This document shows positions 55,286-64,000 of a DNA stretch of 64,000 nt, piece after piece. Under the pieces are notes generated by a model, which worked only from the letters and a program-made list of their open reading frames with translations, searched no databases and was not told where the DNA came from. Numbering within the stretch: the stretch's first letter is position 1; each line of letters begins with the position of its first letter. Both the position numbers and the translations under genes were made by a program. The DNA is from Kingdonia uniflora (Eukaryota > Streptophyta > Magnoliopsida > Ranunculales > Circaeasteraceae), in NCBI GenBank assembly GCA_014058105.1, contig JACGCM010000560.1:5146001-5210000 (forward strand). The letters run 5' to 3'.

Positions 55286-56140
55286 GCTCTACTAGCTAGT
55301 TTAATCCATATAGGATCAGGTTTACGAATATAGGCTAAACAACCCCAAACCTTAAAATAGCTAATATTAGGCTTTCTTTTTCTCTAAATTTCATTAGGTG
55401 ACAATTGAGATGTGATATGAGGAATACGGTTTAAAACATGGCAAACAAATAATAATGCTTTACCCCATATAGATTTAGGTGATCCAAAACTAAGTAATAT
55501 AGCAATTATCGACTCAGTGTAAGTTCTATTTTTGCATTCAGCTTTACCGTTAGATTCTGGAGAATAAGGAGCAGTAGTTTCATATGTAATTCCTAAAGAT
55601 TCATACAAGTTTTGAAATTCATGTGAATCATACTCTGTACCTCTATCACTACAAAATATTTTAATGTTTCTATCAAATTAATTTTTAAACTCTGTTAGAT
55701 ATGTCCTAAACATATCTACTACTTCACTTTTGTGATGCATCAGGTAAACATGAGTATAGTTTGAATGATCATCTATAAAAGTTATAAAATATATTTTACC
55801 ATTTCGAGTGAGTGTACCGTCCATTTCAGTAATGTTAGAGGGTACTAGGTCCAAAAGTTATGATTCCCTTACAACACTTTTATGAGAGGTTTTAGTAATC
55901 TTAGCTTGACTACAAGATTCACATTTATTAAAAACATTTAAATCTACTTTAGGAATCATGCCAAGTTTACTCATATTGTGTACTAACTTGTTATTAACAT
56001 GATATAGTCCAGAGTGGCAAATATTAAAAGAAGATAATAAGTAAGCAGAAGCAGATTTATTCATTTCAATACTAATTTTATGCATTCCATTACAAGCAAA
56101 ACCTTTTCCTACAAAAACCCCACCCTTAGTCAAAATGTAC
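55286..56140 (-). pseudogene. Copia integrase, interior 1
   Basis: Gag-pre-integrase text (VGKGFACNGMHKISIEMNKS, CHSGLYHVNNKLVHNMSKLG) is followed by CESCSQAKITKTSHKSV at about 55870-55920. The core has FITFIDDHSNYTHVYL-like text with stops. The catalytic Glu region reads YSPESNGKAECKNRTYTESI (about 55490-55555), with Glu present. A zinc-binding His of the pre-integrase domain is Cys in CHSGLYH. Confidence 0.85.
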
Positions 56141-56560
56141 TGATCTGATCTGACTCAATGGTCTACTAAAATCCTACCTTGTTGGGAAGATTCCCAGAAA
56201 CAAGATTTTTCCTCATTTCAGGTGTGTGCCTCATATTCTTTAGAGTCACTATCCTTCCAGAGGTAAATACCAGTTCAACATCCCCAGTGCCTAGTACTTT
56301 AGTGCAATGGGAATCCCCAAGTAGCACCTTCTAGCCTTCACTCTCTTGTAGGTCTTAAACCAATTACGTTCATGGCATACATGCCTAAAAGTGCTTGAAT
56401 CATCCCTCAACCCGTCGATTTCACAGACCATGTTGATCACTGTGATCATAACCACTAAGGGCTCTTCGGTAATCTTAGCCTGAGCAACAGGTCTGCAGTT
56501 CCGGTAGCTTCTATATATGTGTTTAGGCATTTACAGTTAAAGCACATAATGGAACCTGTT
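56141..56560 (-). pseudogene. Copia protease remnant, interior 1
   Basis: Text DSSTFRHVCHERNWFKTYKR (about 56345-56405) and GDVELVFTSGRIVTLKNMRH identify the protease. The usual active-site Asp-Ser-Gly-Ala-Thr is Asp-Ser-Ser-Thr-Phe, so the Gly is lost. Frameshifts flank it on both sides. Confidence 0.75.
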
Positions 56561-57393
56561 CCATTATATGGTTGGGCTGGCTGGTTCGTTGCCTTATTAG
56601 GATTCTGGTGCCTATAATTCTGACGGTTATTTAGATTACCACCGTTAGGACGGTTATTCTGATTACCACCATTCTTTGCCTTAAAAGGTTTCCCTTAAGG
56701 TTTCAGATGGACCTTTCCTTTGGCTTGAACCAAAAAGATTTCCTCTTTCAGGTCTTGTTTTCTATATTCTTCTTCAACCTTTAGACGAGTAATCAAGTTC
56801 TCCATGGTAAATTCTTTCTACTTGTGTCGTAGGATATTTTTATAGTCTTTCCAATTCGGCGGTAATTTGTCAATCATCACGGCAACCTGAAATTGTTCAT
56901 CAAGAGGTATCCCTTCGGACACGATCTTATGCGTAATTTGTTGTAACTCATATGATTGGGAAATTACCAACTTATCGTCGACCATAATGAACTTGAGATA
57001 TCGGCTTACGATAAACTTTATAGAGCTTTCCTCTTCTGTATCATACTTCTTCTGTAATGCATCCCAAACGGTTTTCACAGATTCAGACTGTAGATTGTAA
57101 TCATACAGTTTGTTCGCTAAACCGCTCAAAATAAAGTTACAGCATTTAAAATCAGCCTCAGCCCAGTTCAAAATTGACTCTAAGGTTTTATCATATTTGT
57201 TTACAATAAGATCAAGGTCTACTGCAGTTACGGGAATGGAAGGTTCAATAGGGCATTCTGGTTCCAGAACATATGCAACTTCCTTAAGTGTGAGATAAAA
57301 GAACATTTTGTTCTTCCACATCTTGAAGTTGAGACCATCAAACTTAGAGGGTTTGTTGGAATCAAACTTCAACACTTCTGAGGTAAGAGCCAT
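56561..57393 (-). pseudogene. Copia gag, interior 1
   Basis: The gag frame starts with Met at 57391-57393, 30 bp inside LTR B, and stays open for 191 codons. It has the copia Gag layout (KFDGLNFKMWKNKMFFYLTL, then SVKTVWDALQKKYDTEEESS and MIDKLPPNWKDYKNILRHK). After a stop it continues as NLITRLKVEEEYRK and an Asn-rich segment, to a zinc-knuckle start, MCFNCK, near 56540. The knuckle is frameshifted. This is the best-preserved reading frame of the tandem. Confidence 0.92.
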
Positions 57394-57422
57394 ATTACAA
57401 ATAAGAGGCTACTCTTTAAAAT

Positions 57423-58586
57423 TGTTGAAATAATTATTTATGGAACCTGTAATTACCTTTACCCTTTGGTTTAGCAACAAAAAGTAGCAAATTAAAATAG
57501 TAACGCAGAAAAGTAGCAGTTGAGGTAACTCTAATCAGCAGCAGTAACGAAGAATAGTAACTCAGAACAACAGTTATTACTCTGGTAACTACAGTAATAT
57601 ATACAGCAGGTACTCAGGCTACAAAATGCAAGTAATAACCTAGTTATTAACAGCGGTAGTATCATAGTTGAAAATAGCAACAACAACAGCAGGCAGGTCT
57701 TATTTCCTTCAGTAAGACAGAGTCGAATAACAATAGCAAACATAGTTATAGGCAGCGACAATGATGGACTCAGGTAGGTCAGCTTTGTAGTGGTAAAGAT
57801 CAACAGAACAACAAATGAATGATGATAACTTGAGGTATGGAACACACTCTCTATAAGGAATATCTCAACTAACTCCAAGTACGGGTTATATAATCGAATC
57901 TCTCCCAGGATACAATGAGCATTTACGGAAGTCTCAGTACTGGATAACAGTGTACTTTGTTTTACTTTAGTACCTCAAATAACTGTAACAGAGATAGAGG
58001 AGTTTGAAGTAGAGAGAGAGATGAACAGTTCTATTCTTTTTATTATGTGTTTCTTGGAAGATTGTAAGAGATGTATTTATAAACATAAAATGAAATGGCT
58101 CTCTATTCAAATGTGTGAGACGTGTCTCCCTAAAGATCAGGTCTTTACAGAAAGTTGTGGAGAGAATAATGTGAAGACTAAACCAAGTCAAACACAAGCC
58201 CATGATATGAAAGATAACTTTTTGATAAAAAGATTAGGGTGAGCCTAGCCCAAGCCTAAAGGATCCCCAAGACCTTCAGAGCCAAAAAAGACAATTGCTC
58301 AATCCTAATCCCGAGCCGACCCAGCCCGCCGGGCCGCCAAAGAGTGATCCAAGTGTGACTAGGGTATATAATCCCCTTACACACTCACACACCTATACAC
58401 TCTCTCTATGCCACATGTTATACACATGTCACATGGGTACTATCTTTTATGTTTAGATCCTCTATTATTTATAAACAATATGAGACTAAACTTTAGGCTA
58501 TAGTTTATGAGTCACATAAAAATAGATGACCAAGAGGTTATGGATTCAAGCTCAAAATGAAATACAAGTTTTGAAAAATTCCAACA
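57423..58586 (-). repeat. Copia LTR B (middle LTR)
   Basis: It is 1,164 bp, TGTTGAAATA to ATTCCAACA. It is the 5' LTR for interior 1 and the 3' LTR for interior 2. The right-hand polypurine tract is weakened (minus strand TGTGGAGGAT). No recognisable tRNA-Met primer site lies at its left border. A minus-strand TATA box (TTTATAAATAC) is near 58074-58084. Confidence 0.92.
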
Positions 58587-59104
58587 ATCCTCCACATTTA
58601 AAAAACTTCCCTAAAAGGTGAATTAAATGAGAAAAGAAATGAAAGTACGATTTCGATTTATAGAGATGTACTTAAGTAAAGGTGTCCTTAGACTTGAACC
58701 TTTACGTAGTAGACAATCTTCAATGTATAAGAATAATAAGTTATCAGAGTCTTGAACTCATTATTCATTTTTATACAGTGAGGAAAACTACATGTAACCC
58801 TTCTGGTACAAGTTCTAAATTCTAGCATATTTTGGCCATGTGATTAATCCCAGTATAGGTGAAGGCTATAGAGAATTTAGCCTGATTCTCATAAGAAGCG
58901 GCCGCACTTCCATAATCACCATGTGAGTCTACTAAGAGTGTTCTTATAGCTAGACACCCCACTCAAAGAATGAGGTATATAACTCATTAAGAGTTTAAGA
59001 AACTCAACCTTTTAGTCGCTGCAAGATATCATGCATACAAATAATATGTATAGTGAGTCTAACTATGGAATGAGAAGCTCCTAGTTGCATGATTCTATAT
59101 CCCA

Positions 59105-59930
59105 GTGATTTTTTTCCCGTTGAACCTATTTCTTGGGATTTCCTGTCATTTAGGTTGGGTTCCCACCACATGTGATTCTATAATAGGCTTTAATCCCATT
59201 TATAAGGATGTGCTCCAAACTTTATCACTAGACATTCCTTTAATTAATAGATCTGCCAAGTTGTTTTCCGAACATACAAAATCCACTATAACAGTACTTG
59301 ATATTAGATAGCATCTCATCGTATAATGCTTGCGATGTATCGCTAACTGCTTCCCATTATAGTCATTGTTCCGTACTTTGGCTATCACAGCAGTATTATC
59401 TGAGTGGATCAGAATTGGTGGTATAGGCCTACTCCATAAAGGAATATAAGATAATAGGTTTTTCAACCAACTTACTGCCTCACTAGCTGCAGCTAGTGGT
59501 ACTAACTCAGACTCCATAATCGACTGAGCTAGAATTGTTTATTTCTTGGATCTCCAAGAAAATGACCCACCAGCTATATTAAACACGTATCCACTGGTGA
59601 CTTTAGAATCATCTGAAAATAATTTTCAATTTGCATCGCTAAATCCATCAAGGACCACAGGAATCTTTTGATAGTATAAACCCAAGTTCATGGTCCTTTT
59701 CACGTACCGCATAACTCGATCAATAGCACCCCATTCCACCAAACCTAGTTTACTTGTAAATCTACATAGAACCCCTACAACATAGCCTATATCGGGTGTA
59801 GTACAGTTCGTAACATAACGAAGGATGCCAATAATAGTTGTGTATTCTCTTAGTCTAACTGCCTCCCCCAAGTTCTTTAAAAGTTTAATTTGTGGATCAC
59901 AAGGAGTACAAGCAGATCTATAATCAAATT
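59105..59930 (-). pseudogene. Copia RNase H, interior 2
   Basis: Text IIGILRYVTNCTTPDIGYVV, LGLYYQKIPVVLDGFSDAN and then a frameshift to MESELVPLAAASEAVSWLKN. It ends with NKIRRK-like His-rich text and ENNLADLLIKGMSSDKVWST at 59200-59240. It is closely related to interior 1. Confidence 0.9.
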
Positions 59931-60740
59931 ATTTGCATTTCTTCAAGATCTTCCTAATGTAATAAGATTGATCCAGAGTAATACCAGTGTCTGTGCATGT
60001 GATCTTCATACCTAAAATTACACTAGCCTCACCTAGGTCCTTCATATCAAAATTATTATTAAGCTTGTTTTTGGTTTCTAAAATGGTATAAAGTATAGAA
60101 CCAAAAACAAGAAGATCGTCAACGTATAGACATATCATAATACAACTTTCACCAGATACTTTATAATATATGCATTTATCAACAGCGTTAATCTTAAAAC
60201 CATTTGAAAGAAGAAATTGGTTGATCCTGTCACGCCACTATTTTGGAGCTTGCTTTAGACCATATATGATCTTGTTTAGCTTGCAGAATTTATGTTCCTC
60301 ACCGGGTATCATAAAGCCTTCAGGCTAATCCATATATAATTCTTCTTCAAGCTCTCCATTTAAAAATGTAGTTTTTACATCCATTTGGTGAGCAATCAAA
60401 TCGTGCACAGCAGTAACCGCCAATAATACTCTAATGGTTGTCACACGAGTAACTGGGGAATATGTGTCGAAAAAATCAATATTTTTATTTTGAACATATA
60501 TCTTTGCCACAAGTCTTGCCTTATATTTATTTATAGTACCATTTGGTCTAAGTTTCCTTTTTAATATCCATTTATGCCCAATAGAATGACTACCATGAGG
60601 AAGGATAACTAAATCCCAAGTTTTATTTATAGTAAGATAATCCATTTCATCATCAATGGCCTCTTACCTCAAATTAGCGTCACTTGAGGTTAACGCTTCC
60701 CTGATAGTATTAGGGTCAGATTTTAAGGTATGTACAACAT
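59929..60740 (-). pseudogene. Copia reverse transcriptase, interior 2
   Basis: Open text at 60325-60645 (WDLVILPHGSHSIGHKWILK, TINKYKARLVAKIYVQ) and 59929-60138. The catalytic motif Tyr-Val-Asp-Asp is intact at 60115-60126. Its Trp-Asp-Leu and Lys-Trp-Ile-Leu segments are better conserved than in interior 1. Confidence 0.92.
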
Positions 60741-60949
60741 AATCATTACCAAAATCCTTAGAAATATTTAAACGTTTACCTCTATAAAGTTCTGGGCCTG
60801 TATCATGAGAATTAACAGCTCTAGGAACTTTTAATTGAGGTACATTAGGGGTCGAAGATGTAGAATGTTGAGAATCTCTACTGCTACTCCTGCTGTCCCT
60901 CAGTAAGTATAAAAACTTATCCTCAAAGAAATCAACATCGAGTGATTCA

Positions 60950-61775
60950 ATGATAACATTGTCATTAATTTCAAGAAACCTGTAAGCTTTAGTTTTAATT
61001 AAATAACAAATGAAAACAAATTCTAAAGCTCTACTAATTAGCTTTATCTGTTTAGGATCAGGTTTATGAACACAGGCTAAACAACCCCAAACCTTAAAAT
61101 AACTAACAGTAGGTTTTCTTTTTCTTCAAATTTCATAAGGTGACAATTCAGATGTGATATGAGGAATACGGTTTAAAACATGGCAAAGAAATAATAATGT
61201 TTCACCCCATAAATATTTAGGTGATCCAGAACTAAGTAATATAGCAACTATCTACTCAGTCTAAGTTCTATTTTTTCGTTCAGATTTACCATTAGATTCT
61301 AGAGAATAAGGAGCAGTAGTTTCATGTATAATCCCTAAGGATTCATACAAGTTTTGAAATTTATGTTAATCATACTCTGTGCCTCTATCACTACGAAATC
61401 TTTTAATGTTTCAATCAAGCTGATTTTTAATCTCTGTTGCATATGTCCTAAACATATATATTGCTTCACTTTTGTGAGGCAAAAGGTAAACATGAGTATA
61501 GTTTGAATGATCATCTATAAAAGTTATAAAATACTGTTTACCATTTCGAGTGAGTGTACCGTCCATTTCACAAATGTCAGATTGTACTAGGTCCAAAAGT
61601 TGTAATTCCCTTGTAACACTTTTATGTAAGGTTTTATTAATCTTAGTTTGACTACAAGATTGACATTTATTAAAATCATTTAAATTTATTTTAGGGATCA
61701 TGCCAAGTTTACTCATATTGTGTACTAACTTCTAATTAACATGACATAGTCCAGAGTGACAAATATTAAAAGAAG
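60950..61775 (-). pseudogene. Copia integrase, interior 2, truncated at its start
   Basis: The open frame at 61411-61716 includes CQSCSQTKINKTLHKSV and NGKQYFITFIDDHSNYTHVY. It begins at the truncation point (61775), where sequence equivalent to interior 1 position about 56030 joins directly to LTR C. Gag, protease and most of the pre-integrase domain are missing. Confidence 0.88.
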
Positions 61776-62320
61776 AGTTCTTTTCTTTTTATTCTATGTT
61801 TTTGGAAAGTGATATGAGATGTATTTATAGAGATGAAATGCAACGGCTCTCTATTCTAACGTGTGAGACATGTCTCCCTAAAGATAAGGCCTCTAGCCAA
61901 AGTTGTGGTGAGAAGAATGTGAAGACTAAACCAAGGCCAACCTCAAGCCCATGATATGAAAGATAATTTTTTGATAAAAAGATTAGGGTGAGCCTAGCCC
62001 AAGCCCGAAAGGCCCCAGAGGCCTCCAGAGTCAATTACGTAATCCAAAGCCAGCCCAGTCCACCGGGCCGCCTGAGAGAGGTCCAAGTTTGCCTGGGGTA
62101 TAAATTCCCCTCACACACTCACACACCTATAAACTCTCTCTATGCCACATGTTACACACATATTACATGTGTACTATCTTATATCTTTAGTTCCTCTACT
62201 ATTTATAAACAATGTAGGACTAAGCTTTAGGCTATAGTTTAGTAGTCATATAAAAATAGATGACCATGAGGTCATAGGTTCAAGCTCAAAATGAGGTACA
62301 AGTTTTGAAAATTTTCAACA
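61776..62320 (-). repeat. Copia LTR C, truncated
   Basis: It matches LTR B from about 58027 to its end, and ends ATTTTCAACA. The left part (about 600 bp) is missing with the adjoining interior. It has the TATA box CTATAAATAC on the minus strand (61821-61830). TTGCA follows at 62321-62325. Confidence 0.9.
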
Positions 62321-62327
62321 TTGCAAT

Positions 62328-62546
62328 ATGTCGTTTAAAGATTTTGGTGTGTCGAGATCCAAAACATTTGAGGATTTTGGTTGGCATTTTCAAAACAAAT
62401 TTAGCAATTGGTCAGAAGAAACAGTTTGTATTATTCTTGCGGTCAAGATGGTAGTGAACAAGCGGAACGAAAGTATACATAAAATCCCTGAGGGGATAAG
62501 GATTGATGTCAATATACAACACTTTGTTTTCCATATCAAAAGATGA
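62328..62546 (+). CDS. Hypothetical ORF in the right flank of the copia tandem
   Basis: This 72-residue ORF contains FGWHFQNKFSNWSEETVCII and KIPEGIRIDVNIQHFVFHIK. Its composition is protein-like, but I recognise no family. It starts only 7 bp after the tandem, so it may be the remnant of a longer frame that the insertion cut. No continuation in the left flank (51480-51599) was convincing. Confidence 0.3.
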   Translation: MSFKDFGVSRSKTFEDFGWHFQNKFSNWSEETVCIILAVKMVVNKRNESIHKIPEGIRIDVNIQHFVFHIKR

Positions 62547-63584
62547 CCTATGAGAAATATAAATGATTATTATTTATAAGAAAATAAAAATTGCTTTGTT
62601 TTTAAATTCTTTGTTTGTTCCCGTCATGGAGCATATCGATTGCCCTAAATAATGATATTAGTTTATTTTCTTTTTAGTATCAAGGTTGTACCGGGTTCAT
62701 CATTTTTCTTCACTCGCCTAATTATTCCCATGGGGTTCGTAATAAACTACATAGTTCGTACGTAGCATTTAAGTCATGATAGTTTGGATCCTCAACTAGT
62801 GAGCATTTTCAAAGGATACAAAAGGTAGTCAACTCATTCCAAAATCAGCCGTGATAGGAACCCGCTGAAAACAAGTTTATGCCTCAAAATGGGAAAGAAG
62901 AAAAATTAAAATAAGAAAAAAGAAAAAAAAATCTTATTAGCAAATTAAGGTGCTGATTGGTTACAAGGGAGATTTAATGATGGATAAGAAAACCAGTATT
63001 ATATTTTGCATGCCCTAAAGTGGTCTATCCTTGCTCAATTAGCAAAGTAACAACTTGACCGATGTTTTTTTTTAGTTCTGGCTCTGGGTCACTAAGTGGT
63101 CCTCATTTTTATCATCCTTTTCTTTTAATTTTCATTTCACGTACAAAAATGTAATGTCATTTCAATATGCCCAATCAATTTTCTGTTTAGGATTTTTTTC
63201 AAATTTATCACTTTTTTGTATCCAAAAATGAGTTAATAAGAATTTTCCAAGGAACTCTTTGAAGTAACTAAAGGCCTTACAAGTCAACCACCTTTTATGG
63301 ATTATGGTTATTTGGTTTGAACTACAAGAATGGTAACTCACTTCGCTTGTACAGTTTATCTGTAACTAATTTACTCAACTCAATCGTTTTGATCTCCATT
63401 TATCATATATTTCACGTAATGAATATGAAGAGCATTATTTATTAAACCCGATTAAGTTGCTAGATTCTTCCACATAACCCATTTAGAATAACGAGTACTC
63501 TTCTTGAAAGAAATAATTAGCATCCTACTATTGTATGTAAAATAGCATAATTCTGGGAATCTGACTTAGCCTTTACACCAGATG
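62547..63584. other. Unassigned AT-rich sequence
   Basis: No gene, inverted repeat or element end recognised. It has poly(A) and poly(T) runs near 62920 and 63067. Confidence 0.5.
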
Positions 63585-64000
63585 TGTTTAGAACGCTCAA
63601 GAGTAGTAAATAATAACTAACTAGACAATTTAGCGTGGAAAACCATTGAATAGGTAAAAAACCACGACCTCCCTTGAGGATTTTAGAAAGAGAGAGAAAA
63701 TTTTATTGATAGTGAAAGTTTATTACAACGAGTGTTCTGAGTATTTGAGTATGGAGTGTTAGAGTGAGAATTCCTCTGTCCCTCATCTCGAATACTCTGG
63801 TCCTATTTATAGGTCCTATAATATGACCGTTTGACGACAATTTAAGATTCTTGATGATAGATGTTACAAAATATATGTTAGATATTCTTTGACCAGATTG
63901 TTTAATGGGTTGATCCTACTTGTCTTGTAACGGCTTCATTGATGATGTTGTGTCTATTGACTCGAACTGTTGATGTAGATGTCAAATAGTGATGACTGAA
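63585..64000 (-). repeat. Probable LTR, cut by the window end
   Basis: On the minus strand there is a TATA box (CCTATAAATAGG, 63802-63813), a leader with an AATAAA signal (about 63701-63706) and a GGGAGGTCGTGG stretch. The end is CGTTCTAAACA at 63585, followed by a weak TGGTGTAAAGGC match to a tRNA-Met primer site. This layout is that of a copia-type LTR. No coding sequence follows to the left, so it may be a solo LTR. Confidence 0.4.

Larger units (their letters stand above)
51600..62320 (-). mobile_element. Three-LTR tandem of Ty1/copia elements in one target duplication
   Basis: On the minus strand the order is partial LTR C (61776-62320), truncated interior 2 (58587-61775), LTR B (57423-58586), full interior 1 (52697-57422), LTR A (51600-52696). 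The outermost ends are flanked by one 5-bp duplication, TTGCA (51595-51599 and 62321-62325). No duplication flanks LTR B. The structure fits unequal recombination or template switching between copies, not two separate insertions. Interior 2 lacks gag, protease and the integrase start. The domain order protease, integrase, reverse transcriptase, RNase H is copia type. Confidence 0.9.

Overview
The window reads as transposon-packed DNA of a flowering plant, probably a eudicot. Evidence: plant-type Ty1/copia, Ty3/gypsy (Tat lineage and Tekay/Del chromovirus), CACTA, Mutator-like and hAT elements, GT..AG introns and AT-rich spacers. I see no intact host gene. The only recognisable cellular gene is a decayed FGGY carbohydrate-kinase fragment carried inside a CACTA transposon. 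No rRNA, CRISPR or bacterial features are present. The species cannot be named from the sequence.

Layout. 1-2528: 3' part of a Ty1/copia element (+), with a large internal deletion and one LTR. 2705-3560 and 13695-15545: two copies of the 3' UTR and LTR start of an old gypsy-type repeat. The second copy is split by a 1,075-bp Mutator-like element (13798-14872, 11-bp target duplication); the first copy preserves the unoccupied site. 4616-12550: complete Tat-lineage gypsy element (-), duplication CTACC, inserted into an older ORF. 15.5-19.6 kb: mostly unassigned, with one unknown ORF and one exon-like fragment. 19623 to about 38230: second Tat-lineage element (+). It has lost its integrase, carries two tandem-repeat arrays and a long antisense gene region, and is split by a 7,467-bp CACTA transposon (29534-37000, duplication ATC). 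38498-48169: complete Tekay/Del chromovirus (-), duplication GGAGA, LTRs of about 2.45 kb. 49201-50782: hAT element with 8-bp duplication and the decayed C-terminus of a transposase. 51600-62320: three-LTR, two-interior copia tandem (-) inside one 5-bp duplication, TTGCA. 63585-64000: probable LTR running off the window.

Nesting order inferred from the interruptions: old gypsy-type repeat, then the Mutator-like and Tat insertions; separately, the second Tat element, then the CACTA element. All polymerase genes are broken by stops, frameshifts or lost catalytic residues, so nothing here appears able to move autonomously.

Most interesting points: the CACTA element carrying at least six FGGY-kinase exons with their introns; antisense promoters and gene-like regions in both Tat elements; the three-LTR copia tandem in a single target duplication; and two unrelated short tandem arrays inside one Tat element.
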